Shown: positions 18,383 through 27,486 of the stretch, one piece after another
How positions within the stretch are numbered: the stretch's first letter is position 1
Layout: each line of letters begins with the position of its first letter
DNA from: Halomonas huangheensis
Lineage (GTDB): Bacteria > Pseudomonadota > Gammaproteobacteria > Pseudomonadales > Halomonadaceae
Assembly (NCBI RefSeq): GCF_001431725.1
Contig: NZ_CP013106.1
Coordinates: forward strand, 2,294,001-2,358,000
Length of the DNA: 64,000 nucleotides
Reading direction: 5' to 3'
Notes under the pieces: generated by a model
Told to the model about the DNA's origin: nothing
Seen by the model: only the letters and a program-made list of their open reading frames with translations
Databases searched by the model: none
Translations under genes and position numbers: made by a program

Positions 18383-21300
18383 TTAATCAAGATCGGGGGG
18401 ATTACCCGGGAAGCTGAAGGTATAGATCAGATCCACTGCCTGAGACGATCCAGATACTGCTTCGAGATACAGGTCGCGCCATAGCTGGTAGGTCAAGGTA
18501 AGCTCGGCAATCGGCGAGAACACACCTACGCCATAGCCCACCTCGAGACGGTCGGTAAGACGGCCACTGACCACTACCTGGCTATCGTCACCACTACCCG
18601 AGGTATCCAGACTCAAATCTTCAATGCCGAAGGTCTCCCCCAGGGCTCCCACTGCGCCGCCTGTCTTGCCGAGCGTAATCCCGATCAAGGCCGAGGTCAG
18701 AGCACCGCCGGAACCACCGCCGCCATCTTCCGGTGCGCGACCGGTAAGTACATAGGACAGTGCTCGAGTCTCATCCATCGACGGCTCCGAGAAGATTTCC
18801 AGATCAGGTTGGGATGCGACACCTGTCACTCGAAGACCGGCAATGACGCCGTCAGCAGTGTTGGCCGGATTACGGATAGCCTCGAAGTCGAGCAGAGGTT
18901 GCGCCGGTGCACCACCGAAGATGATGGTGCCCTCACGAATCTGAAGGTCCTGACCGTAAGCGCGGAAGCGGCCATCGACAAGATTGACGTCGCCAAACAG
19001 CTGCAGAGGTCCATTGACCTGGCGCACCTCGAGATTGCCTTCCAGCTCGGTCTCCAGGCCATAGGCCTCCAGTTTCATGTCAGGACCAAGGCGCAGGTTG
19101 ACACGAATATCGATCGCCATACCGGCATCGGCCATGGCTTGCGCTGTCGAGGCGCCCGGTTCAGCCTCTGCGGCTGCTGCATTGGCTTCGCGAGCAGCCT
19201 CATCCATCTCTCGCGTGATGATGATTTCATCACCACTGGGTGCCACTGCTGATGGCGGTAGCTTACCGACTTCGAGACGCGCCCATGGGATCGTCACATC
19301 GCCCCTGACACGCAATAGCGAAGGAGTGGCGCGGATGGTCAGGTCCGGAGCCAACTTGATACGACCGAATGCAGGCATGGTGGCCAACAGCGGATCCTGT
19401 ACCGCCGACAACGCCACATTGGCTTCCCAACTACCTTGTGGCCAGGTGGCATCGCCATCGATATTCAGTCGTCCCTGCTCGGCATTGAGGTAACCGGAGA
19501 TATCGGCACGATCACCGGCGAGACGGATATCGAGGTCGCCGTCGGTCACCGCCACTGGGATGTCGACTCCGTGTACTCGCAGACTCGATAGATTGATGTC
19601 ACCACTGAGATTGGGAGCCGCACGAGTACCTGCAATGGTGATATTGCCATTGAGTGCTCCTTCAAGCTCGTCCACACCAGTGGCCAGTGGGCGGTATGGA
19701 TCAAGACGCACATTACTGATATTCAGTTGACCATCGAGTGCGCCGTTGCCCATGGGATCATTGATCGCTAGGTCAAGACCGAGATCACCATTATCGGCGA
19801 GCCCCACATCCAGATTGACATCAATACGTGCTTCGCTGGCGTCAGCCTGCAAGGCAAGTGTCGTTGCTGGTACAGTCCATGCCTTGCCGTAGGCATCGAC
19901 GCCAGTGACACTGACATCACTGTCGATATCCGCCTGTGCCTGCCAGCGGCTGCCGCCCGATGACCAGCCCGCCGTCAAGTCGGCTTGAGTGTCACCATCG
20001 ATGCTCCAGCCATCGGGTAGTGACTCGTTGACCAGATCCATCGGTAGTTCATTGATCGTCAGCACAACCCGGCCACTATCAGCAGAAGCCTTCAGCGGCT
20101 CGGTAATGCAGACAGCGCCGCCCTGCTCACGACGCAGACAGAACGGATCGGCTTCGACGGAAGATTGCGCAATATTGGCATTGAAAGCCAGCGGCTGGTC
20201 GAGGGTGATACGACCTTGCGGCACGACGATCTCAAGTGGTGTCAGAGTGCCGCGATAGCGATCACGTGCCGCATTCATCGCCCCATCCATTGCCAACGTC
20301 AGGCTATTGAGCGGCCCGTCATCGTTACCATCCACATCCAGTGCCAGTTGATGGTTGGAGAGACGACCATCGAGTGTCAGTGCCACTGAGTTGAACTGCT
20401 GACCACCCGCTTCAAGGGCATCGGCATCCAGGCGAATATCGAGCGTGGGATCCTCAAGGCCAGCAACCCTGGCGACCAGATTCAGTCTACCGACCCGGTT
20501 GTCCTGGAAGCCAGTGCCGGAACCTTCCAACGCCACATCCAACTGTGGCGCCTTGAGGCTACCGCCGGCATCGATCCTGCCATTCAGGCTGCCCGCCAGC
20601 CCCGGATAGAGTTCAGCCATCTTCGGCAGGTCGATCTGGCCGTTGACATCAAGGCGCGACTCACTGATCAGTCCCGCGAGGGTGATGCGATTGTCGCCCT
20701 GACGGAAATCGAAGTCCTTGATGTTCCACTGCATATCGCTATTGCCGGACAGCTCGCCTTGCAGCGACAGCTGGCGATCATCGAGACTGCCATGAATATC
20801 CAGCACAGGCACTTCAACTTCCCAGTCATTCTCGACCAACTGGAAAGCCACCTGCGCTTCACCACTGAGATCACCTTCAAGGCCTTCGACAAAGGGCGCT
20901 GGATTGACGGAATCCAGATTCAGATCAGCGTTGACATCAATACCATCTTCCCAGCTCACTTCGCCTTCGGTAATCAGCTTTCCAGCGTCCATGCTCACCG
21001 ACAGCGGAGCCCAACGGAAATGCTTGAAATCACCGCCTCCCTCAAGGGCAACCTGTGTAGGCGGCAGCTCAGGGCCTTCGGCATTCAGGGCCAGCTGTAT
21101 CTGATGCCCCACCAGACTTCCGGATGACTTGATATCAATATCCGTGATGATCCACGGTTGCTGCTCGCTGACTGGCTTGTGGTCCTCGTCAGCTGAAGTC
21201 TCACCCTCTGTCGTTTCCTCTGCCGTTTCCTCGGAGCCATCGGCCACCGTTGGCTGCATACCTTCCATAGGCCATTGCAGCCGTGGACTGGTGAAAGTGG

Positions 21301-22429
21301 CTTCAAAGGGAAACGTGGGGTCCAGAGCGTCGACCCGAGCGGTCAACTGTGACTCGACCGGGCCGGAGAGATTCAGGTCAACCTGAAGTTCGCCAAGGCT
21401 GCCTCCCAATTGCAGCTCTACCCGCTCACCGTCGAGCGCCGGGAAACGCTGCGGCAGATAGAGATCTGCTTCCAGCAAGGCGTTCAGCGGATAATCTCCG
21501 CTCAGGGTGACATCGGCCCGCAGCCGAGCGTCGGCATCCACCGATGACACGGCCAGTGGTTTGATGGTGACTCGTTGGTCGCGGGCTTCAAGCGACAGGT
21601 TGAGACGCTCAACACCATACTCCGCGGCACCGTCCAGTGCAGCGTCCTCCACCAGCAACTCGGGAACCTCCACTGCCAGCGGCAAAGTGATTTCCGGCAG
21701 TTCAATACGAGGCCGTTCTTCCAGCGGGCGGCTTGCGAGCCCTTGCAGCTCGGCTGCCAGGGGAGAGCTGACATCAATAGCAGCATCGATGGCGTCGGAA
21801 CTGATGACAGGCCCCTCGTGCTCCGAGGCACTGAGCGCCAACATCGCTCCCGGCGTCAGCGGCAATATGACGCGCAAACCCGCGAGGCGGGTTGGCTCGA
21901 CCGCGACGGTTCCCCCTTCGGCAATCGCACCAGTGGTGAAGCTCTTCCACTCAAGGCGAGTGCCGTCGGCAAGATAGATCGTCACATCATCAAGACCAAC
22001 TTCACGGATCTCGATCGGGAATGGCAGCTCCATACGGGTCAATCCGTCACCAGCAGGCTCTTCTTCGACGGGTTCTTCCTTGCCCTCACTTTCGCCGATG
22101 CGAACATCAGCACCGGCGACACGTAGGTGATCAAGGCATACGCGACCCTGCAGCAGACAGTCTTCCGCCCAGGCCAGTGACAAGTCGTCAACCGAGACGC
22201 GAATACTGCCCACTTCGAGGCGAAATCCTTGTAGATCCATGCTGTCGAGCAGAGCGCCTTCGACACTCTCGTATTGCAGCATGCCCATACGTGCGCCCTG
22301 ATCCAGGGCAAATTTGGTACCCCAGGGAGTGAGCACCAGGCCAACCAGTAACAACGCCAGGCCTACCAGCCACAGCGGCAAGAAGATCACCAGCCGGATC
22401 AGCGCCCAGGCAAAACGTCCTGTCTTCAT
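18383..22429 (-). CDS. tamB: Translocation and assembly module inner-membrane protein TamB
   Basis: A very large AsmA/TamB-like protein of 1348 aa that spans the periplasm as a long hydrophobic groove and works with TamA in outer-membrane assembly and lipid transport. One N-terminal membrane anchor (about residues 8-33) is followed by a repetitive beta-rich region. The C-terminal TamB (DUF490) domain ends in the conserved LTYQLWRDLYLEAVSG and a final aromatic F. An acidic low-complexity stretch (about 395-425) interrupts the groove and fits a halophile. It lies 46 nt downstream of tamA. Confidence 0.95.
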   Translation of the reverse strand: MKTGRFAWALIRLVIFLPLWLVGLALLLVGLVLTPWGTKFALDQGARMGMLQYESVEGALLDSMDLQGFRLEVGSIRVSVDDLSLAWAEDCLLQGRVCLDHLRVAGADVRIGESEGKEEPVEEEPAGDGLTRMELPFPIEIREVGLDDVTIYLADGTRLEWKSFTTGAIAEGGTVAVEPTRLAGLRVILPLTPGAMLALSASEHEGPVISSDAIDAAIDVSSPLAAELQGLASRPLEERPRIELPEITLPLAVEVPELLVEDAALDGAAEYGVERLNLSLEARDQRVTIKPLAVSSVDADARLRADVTLSGDYPLNALLEADLYLPQRFPALDGERVELQLGGSLGELQVDLNLSGPVESQLTARVDALDPTFPFEATFTSPRLQWPMEGMQPTVADGSEETAEETTEGETSADEDHKPVSEQQPWIITDIDIKSSGSLVGHQIQLALNAEGPELPPTQVALEGGGDFKHFRWAPLSVSMDAGKLITEGEVSWEDGIDVNADLNLDSVNPAPFVEGLEGDLSGEAQVAFQLVENDWEVEVPVLDIHGSLDDRQLSLQGELSGNSDMQWNIKDFDFRQGDNRITLAGLISESRLDVNGQIDLPKMAELYPGLAGSLNGRIDAGGSLKAPQLDVALEGSGTGFQDNRVGRLNLVARVAGLEDPTLDIRLDADALEAGGQQFNSVALTLDGRLSNHQLALDVDGNDDGPLNSLTLAMDGAMNAARDRYRGTLTPLEIVVPQGRITLDQPLAFNANIAQSSVEADPFCLRREQGGAVCITEPLKASADSGRVVLTINELPMDLVNESLPDGWSIDGDTQADLTAGWSSGGSRWQAQADIDSDVSVTGVDAYGKAWTVPATTLALQADASEARIDVNLDVGLADNGDLGLDLAINDPMGNGALDGQLNISNVRLDPYRPLATGVDELEGALNGNITIAGTRAAPNLSGDINLSSLRVHGVDIPVAVTDGDLDIRLAGDRADISGYLNAEQGRLNIDGDATWPQGSWEANVALSAVQDPLLATMPAFGRIKLAPDLTIRATPSLLRVRGDVTIPWARLEVGKLPPSAVAPSGDEIIITREMDEAAREANAAAAEAEPGASTAQAMADAGMAIDIRVNLRLGPDMKLEAYGLETELEGNLEVRQVNGPLQLFGDVNLVDGRFRAYGQDLQIREGTIIFGGAPAQPLLDFEAIRNPANTADGVIAGLRVTGVASQPDLEIFSEPSMDETRALSYVLTGRAPEDGGGGSGGALTSALIGITLGKTGGAVGALGETFGIEDLSLDTSGSGDDSQVVVSGRLTDRLEVGYGVGVFSPIAELTLTYQLWRDLYLEAVSGSSQAVDLIYTFSFPGNPPDLD

Positions 22430-22475
22430 GAAGGGCTCTCGTCAGCTTTGTTGTTCGCGAGGAATGTCTCGCAGC

Positions 22476-24341
22476 TCAGAATTCGGGGCCGATGGCAAAA
22501 TGGAATCGAACGCTGTCGTCATTATCAAACGGATGTGCCAGATCCACTCGAATCGGCCCTACCGGAGATATCCAGCGCACACCAAGGCCTGCACTCTTGT
22601 TCAGCGTATCAGGCCACCATTCGTCGAAGGCATCACCGGCATCCACGAATGCCGCCGCCCACCACTTGCCCTTGATGCGACGCTGGGCTTCGATGCTGCC
22701 AGTCACCAGGTTCTGACCACCGGTCAGCTTGCCGTTATCATCCTCGGGTGACAGAGACTCGTAGCTATACCCCCTGACCGTGGTGTCGCCGCCAGTGAAA
22801 AAACGCAGAGATGGCGGAATATTGGCGAAATCATCGGTCTCGATCATGCCGACTCCCAGACGACCGATGAAACGATTGTCGTCACCCAGCATACGAATCC
22901 ATGCGGTATCGCCGGTCATGCGAAAGAACTCGGCGTCTGAGCCCCAGGATTCGCTGGAATACTGCAGGTTCAGGGACTGGCGATCGCCCCAGGAGGGAAA
23001 CTGCGGATTACGCGTGCGGGTCCGGGACCACTGCACACCGGGGTACAACAGCAATACCTGGTTGGATTCATCGGCCTGCGTGAAGTCCTCATAGGTGGCA
23101 CGCAAGTAGATAACCTGCTCCCAGCCATTATCAAACTCCCAACGTCGACCGAAATCGACCGTGCTCTCGAAGCTTTCGGTATCTTCGATATCCTGGTTGC
23201 GCAGGCCATACTGCAGGCGATAACTATCGCGAAGCGGGTCATCCAGTGGAATATTGTAAGTACCGCTGAACTGCTGATCCGGTCCTGACAGATAAAGCTT
23301 GTGATCGAGACTATGCCCATAGCGGTTGATCCAGGGCTGGTCCCAGGAAAACTGCAGCCTTGGCCCGACATCCGTGGCAAAACCAATACCAGTCTGAAAC
23401 TGATGTCGGTCCGCGGGTGTAACCACGACATCAACCGGCATATAGGGGTGCTCCGGCGCATACAGCGACGTCGCTGAGGTCAATGCCGATCGACTGACCC
23501 TGGGGCCTTGTACAGGCTCGGAGATGCCATCGACATCCAGGGCATACCACCAGGAATCGTGCTCCGGTAGCGCCAACGCGCCCTTCTGGCGATCCAGGCG
23601 CGGGCGCACGCTGATCGAGCCAAACCACTCTGTGGAGCCGAGATTATTGTTCAGCTCGGCGACGTCACTGGCGAGATAGGGATCGCCATAATCGAATGGC
23701 ACCAGGTTACGCAGGCGCTCTTCCAGAATGTGATTGCCCTTGATCGATACATTACCGAAGCGGTAGCGCGGCCCACTGTTCACGCCCAGATAGAGGCGCG
23801 CACTGTGGGCCCATGGACGAACCTCCATGCGCTCATCAGTAAACTGCCAATCGAAGTAGCCACGTTCGATGTTCAGCGCCTGCAAGCGGCTCTTGAGACT
23901 TCCATAGGGCTCATGCAGCAGTACATCGCCGAGCTCTTGAGGATAGTCGTCAATGGCCTGCTGGAATGGTTCGTCACTGGCAGCATCGCCTTTCAGCGAG
24001 AAGTCGATGACTTCAAGAGTAACCGGCTCTCCCTTGTTGATGAGCAATGCTACTTCTTCCGGATCTTCTTCGCTGTCGAACTGGATTTCGACCTGTGGCT
24101 CGTAATAGCCATAGACTCGCATGGCTTCCTGAGTCAGCCTCAAGACCTCCGCACGCAAGCGGTTGATGCTATATACACCGCCATCGAGGTTCTTCAGGTA
24201 GATCTCGACGTTATCGGCCATGTCCCCTTCAATACCCTCGATCTTCGCATCGAGAGCCACCGCGGACACGGGAACGGTCAGCATCATCAGAGCCGAGCCC
24301 CAGTACAGCAACTTCCCTCGTAAGGGCTGACGATTGTCCAT
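22476..24341 (-). CDS. tamA: Translocation and assembly module outer-membrane protein TamA
   Basis: An Omp85-family outer-membrane protein of 621 aa with a signal peptide (GKLLYWGSALMMLTVPVSAV), three POTRA-like domains (about 30-270) and a C-terminal 16-strand barrel. The diagnostic barrel motif VRGY is in GGDTTVRGYSYESLSP, and the last residues FHFAIGPEF form the terminal beta signal. The ATG at 24341 is chosen over an upstream TTG with no ribosome-binding site. tamB follows, and the coiled-coil gene lies 29 nt upstream, so all three look like one transcript. Confidence 0.94.
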   Translation of the reverse strand: MDNRQPLRGKLLYWGSALMMLTVPVSAVALDAKIEGIEGDMADNVEIYLKNLDGGVYSINRLRAEVLRLTQEAMRVYGYYEPQVEIQFDSEEDPEEVALLINKGEPVTLEVIDFSLKGDAASDEPFQQAIDDYPQELGDVLLHEPYGSLKSRLQALNIERGYFDWQFTDERMEVRPWAHSARLYLGVNSGPRYRFGNVSIKGNHILEERLRNLVPFDYGDPYLASDVAELNNNLGSTEWFGSISVRPRLDRQKGALALPEHDSWWYALDVDGISEPVQGPRVSRSALTSATSLYAPEHPYMPVDVVVTPADRHQFQTGIGFATDVGPRLQFSWDQPWINRYGHSLDHKLYLSGPDQQFSGTYNIPLDDPLRDSYRLQYGLRNQDIEDTESFESTVDFGRRWEFDNGWEQVIYLRATYEDFTQADESNQVLLLYPGVQWSRTRTRNPQFPSWGDRQSLNLQYSSESWGSDAEFFRMTGDTAWIRMLGDDNRFIGRLGVGMIETDDFANIPPSLRFFTGGDTTVRGYSYESLSPEDDNGKLTGGQNLVTGSIEAQRRIKGKWWAAAFVDAGDAFDEWWPDTLNKSAGLGVRWISPVGPIRVDLAHPFDNDDSVRFHFAIGPEF

Positions 24342-24370
24342 AATCCTCGCTTTCCTGACGGTGGTGCCGT

Positions 24371-25210
24371 TCAACGCAACGCTTCGAGTTGAGCCGTCAG
24401 GGCCAACTGGTTGCGATTCAGTTCGTTTACCTGTGATGCCAGGTCATCCAGACGCTGTTCAAGAGCCTTGCTCTGCGTCCGGTCATCTTCCAATGATTGA
24501 CTCACAGCATCAATGTCGCCGGAAAGACTTTCCAGTTCTTCATCATGGGATTCCATGCGTGGAACCAGTTGGCCCAACCGATTGTCCTGACGGCCTACGA
24601 CCTCATCCACCCGCGTGGTCAAGGAGGCCAGACGACCCGCTATCGACTCACGTGCATCATCCAAACGTGAAAGCCGTGAACCCAGCGCGCCACGGGCGGC
24701 ATTACCCGACTGCTCAACGGCTGCAAGCGATGAACGTGTCGCGGTCAGAGTGGTGTTGAGGGTGGCCAATTGCTGATTGATATCTACCTGGGCGTCATTC
24801 AGGTCCTGAACGCTTGCTGCCAGCTGTTGTGCATTCTCGGCATGTCGCGCATCCATCTGGCTTTTTAACTGACTCAGCACAGTTGATTGCGACTCCTGCT
24901 GGGTATCAAGCTGGTCCAGACGCTGATCAAGTTCCTTGATGATGTCGCTGCCTCCGTCCTGGGAATCAAAACGCGCATGCATATTGGAGATATCTGCCTT
25001 GAGGCGGACAATTTCATGCTGAAATTGCTGGCGTTCCTGCCAGGCAAACCATCCTCCAGCCGACACTACAGCCAACAGCACGAGGATCAGTAACCACAGC
25101 GGCCAGACGCGTGGTCCTCTCGGACGGAGGTAGCGAGTGGCGGATACACTCTCCCCAGGATCTGCCACAATCGGCCGTGGACGCTGCCCAGTGTCCGGTG
25201 GCTGTGCCAT
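24371..25210 (-). CDS. Single-pass membrane protein with long coiled coil, encoded with tamAB
   Basis: 279 aa with no recognisable enzyme domain. Residues 1-34 are Pro/Arg-rich and probably cytoplasmic; VWPLWLLILVLLAVVSAGGWFAWQ is split over one transmembrane helix at about 35-57. The remaining 220 residues are heptad-rich coiled coil (many L, Q, D, R, S and no Cys), predicted periplasmic. GAGGAG lies 6 nt before the ATG. The stop is 29 nt before tamA, so it is probably the first gene of the tam transcript. It resembles in outline HemX-like or septum-associated coiled-coil proteins, but I cannot name a family. Confidence 0.8.
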   Translation of the reverse strand: MAQPPDTGQRPRPIVADPGESVSATRYLRPRGPRVWPLWLLILVLLAVVSAGGWFAWQERQQFQHEIVRLKADISNMHARFDSQDGGSDIIKELDQRLDQLDTQQESQSTVLSQLKSQMDARHAENAQQLAASVQDLNDAQVDINQQLATLNTTLTATRSSLAAVEQSGNAARGALGSRLSRLDDARESIAGRLASLTTRVDEVVGRQDNRLGQLVPRMESHDEELESLSGDIDAVSQSLEDDRTQSKALEQRLDDLASQVNELNRNQLALTAQLEALR

Positions 25211-25489
25211 TCTGTTCTCCTCATTCCAGTACCTCGAGATCTATCTGCATGACTCAGGCCTGAGCTCTCCATGCCTGCCGGTGCTTCTTGCCGCTATTCC
25301 ACCACTGTTGCTCGGAAGATCACCAGATTGCTGATAGTGTAAGTTTTTTTGGCATCAAATCGTACGTTCATTTGTTTCGAGGCCGAACAATTCCTGACAT
25401 GTCTCAAACTGTTGCTGGCGAATTACTGGCCATGGCGCTATTGTCTGCGACCGCTATCTCTGACATCCGCAATACACGAGGAAGCCTGC

Positions 25490-26068
25490 ATGCGCTTCGA
25501 GCTCCCGGCGTTGCCCTATGATCGCCACTCTCTCGAGCCTCATCTATCGGCAGCGATGGTGGACGCCCATTATTCGGGCTATCACCTGGCCTGCATCCAG
25601 CGTCTGAACACACGGCTGGAGTGTCTGAACCCAACTGCCGATTCTCTGGAAGAATTGCTTGATTCCACTGATGACGAAATAGCCTATCTCGCCGCAGAAG
25701 TCTGGAATCATGCCTTCTATTGGCACTGTCTCACCCCTTGGGGAAATACAACACCAGCTGCTGAACTGAAGGCCGATATCGATGGAGCCTTTGGCTCTCT
25801 CGCAGGATTCCATCAGGCCTTCAAGACCAGCGCGTTGGCACACATCGGCAGCGGTTGGATATGGCTGATCAGAAACCACGACGGACAGCTGACAATTATC
25901 ACCACCAACGATGGGCAGGCACCGCTAGCACAAGGAATCAAGCCGCTGATCGGCATAGACCTCTGGGAACATGCCTGGTATCTCGACTTCCAGAATAATC
26001 GTGACGCCTATCTGGACGCCATCAGCACGCTGATCAACTGGGATTTTGTAACCTTGAACAACGGTTGA
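25490..26068 (+). CDS. Divergent Fe/Mn-type superoxide dismutase
   Basis: 192 aa, the length of SodB, starting MRFELPALPY with GAGGAA 6 nt upstream. The frame is open about 47 codons earlier without signals. All four metal ligands are present: His27, the His in EVWNHAFYWHCL, and Asp and His in DLWEHAWYLDF. Three second-shell residues that are nearly invariant are changed: the usual His of the HH gateway is Tyr31, the active-site Tyr is Cys35, and the Fe-type Gln before VWNH is Glu. So the fold and metal site are kept but dismutation may be weakened or altered. It is monocistronic with a strong terminator at 26127. Confidence 0.85.
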   Translation: MRFELPALPYDRHSLEPHLSAAMVDAHYSGYHLACIQRLNTRLECLNPTADSLEELLDSTDDEIAYLAAEVWNHAFYWHCLTPWGNTTPAAELKADIDGAFGSLAGFHQAFKTSALAHIGSGWIWLIRNHDGQLTIITTNDGQAPLAQGIKPLIGIDLWEHAWYLDFQNNRDAYLDAISTLINWDFVTLNNG

Positions 26069-26126
26069 GTGTCTAGCCGGAACCTGCTGAAGGCAAGACC
26101 AGCATTCGGAAACATGGTGCAACTGG

Positions 26127-26165
26127 AAACCCAACGCGGCGCTCATTGAGCGCCGCGTTGGGTTT
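26127..26165. terminator. Bidirectional terminator between the SOD and UGDH-like genes
   Basis: A 19-bp perfect inverted repeat (AAACCCAACGCGGCGCTCA and complement) with almost no loop, between convergent genes. Confidence 0.9.
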
Positions 26166-26186
26166 CAGCCAGACAATACAGGAATC

Positions 26187-27482
26187 TCAATGCTCCCGTG
26201 GGTCTGCGCGCCGCCCGATACCTCGATAGTGAAGCCCTTGAGCCGCCACAAATTGCGGGTCATAGATATTGCGGCCATCCAGTACCAGACGCCCCGAAAG
26301 ACGCATGCTCAAGGCTTCCCAATCAGGGTTCCAATAAGCCTTCCACTCGGTCACCAGCATCAGGGCGTCGACGTCCTCGCAGGCAACAAGGGGGTCTCCC
26401 TCGCATAGTGTCAGCAATGGATGATCACCGATGGCCTCACGTACTGCCGGAAGCGCTGCGGGGTCGTGCAGTCGCACATGAACCCCCTGAGCAAAGAGTG
26501 CTCGCAGCAGCGTCAGCACCGGGGCTTGATCTATGCGCGCAGTTCCCGGCTTGAAAGCGGCTCCCCAGATCGCCACACGGCGACCTTCCAGACGCCCGTG
26601 GAAATGAGCCCAGAGCTTGCGGAACAGGGTTTCCTTCTTGTGCTCGTTGATCTCGAGCACTTGATCGAGAAGTTCTGAATGCCGACCACTCGAGGATTGG
26701 ACATCGGCCAGTCCCATCAGATCGCGACTGAAGTTGGGCCCGCCGAACCCACATCCCGGATAGAGATACTCGTAGCCGATCCGGGGGTCCGCGCCCATTC
26801 CCTGACGCACATGTTCGACATCGACCCCAAGCGTATCCGCCAGCCCTGCCATCTCGTTCATGTAGCTGATGCGTGTAGCCAACATGCCGTTGATTGCCAG
26901 CTTGGTCAGCTCCGCAGCACGGCGAGGCATACGTTGGAACACTTCATGGCGGCGATTGAAGGCACGCATGAGTTCTCGCACTTGCCGTTCTGCGCGATCA
27001 TCATCGCATCCCAGTAGCCACTGCCGTGCACGAGTAAAGGTTTCCCAGGCACGTCCTTCCTCAAGAGTATCCGGTAGCGCAACGGCAACCGTCCCCCTAT
27101 CGGCTACCAGCGACTCGAGTCGCTCGGTGTCTCCAACCGGGAAAGTCGCGTTGTTGATCAAGATCGATTGAGGGCTCAGGCGCTCGGCCGAGCCTTCCAC
27201 AACGCGTGTAGCTTCCTCGCGTTGATCAGGAGACAATGCCAACCAAAGCACATCAATGGGCGAGCCGGACAGGCTCTGCTGTTCATCGATACGCAGACGA
27301 CCATTGGCCAGTGCATCCTCGATGTGTTGCGTCAACAACGGCTCTCGAACAAGCCAGCCTCTACCGCGCAACTCCTGCCAGGTGTTACCCAGCGGTTGCC
27401 AGCAAACCTGATGCCCAACCCAGGATAATGCCGCCGCTGCAGTTGCCGCTGACAGTTCACTGCCGTGAATCATCACGCGCAT
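26187..27482 (-). CDS. UDP-glucose/GDP-mannose dehydrogenase-like protein lacking the catalytic cysteine
   Basis: 431 aa with all three UDP-glucose dehydrogenase domains in order. The middle-domain helix TKLAINGMLATRISYMNEMA (about 193-212, with catalytic Lys194), then DPRIGYEYLYPGCGFGG, then the UDP-binding domain (FKPGT, TEWKAYWNP, DGRNIYDP). The nucleophilic Cys of the normal GGSCFPKD motif is Asn250 (GGPNFSRD), confirmed at the DNA level (CCC AAC TTC). The N-terminal GxGxxG loop is also lost (IHGSELSAATAA), as is the NTDDMRE segment (GTARIDQAP). It cannot be an ordinary UDP-glucuronate-forming enzyme. It follows galU by 4 nt with AGGA upstream. It may be a regulatory pseudoenzyme or use another reaction. 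Confidence 0.85.
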   Translation of the reverse strand: MRVMIHGSELSAATAAAALSWVGHQVCWQPLGNTWQELRGRGWLVREPLLTQHIEDALANGRLRIDEQQSLSGSPIDVLWLALSPDQREEATRVVEGSAERLSPQSILINNATFPVGDTERLESLVADRGTVAVALPDTLEEGRAWETFTRARQWLLGCDDDRAERQVRELMRAFNRRHEVFQRMPRRAAELTKLAINGMLATRISYMNEMAGLADTLGVDVEHVRQGMGADPRIGYEYLYPGCGFGGPNFSRDLMGLADVQSSSGRHSELLDQVLEINEHKKETLFRKLWAHFHGRLEGRRVAIWGAAFKPGTARIDQAPVLTLLRALFAQGVHVRLHDPAALPAVREAIGDHPLLTLCEGDPLVACEDVDALMLVTEWKAYWNPDWEALSMRLSGRLVLDGRNIYDPQFVAAQGLHYRGIGRRADPREH

Positions 27483-27486
27483 GACT

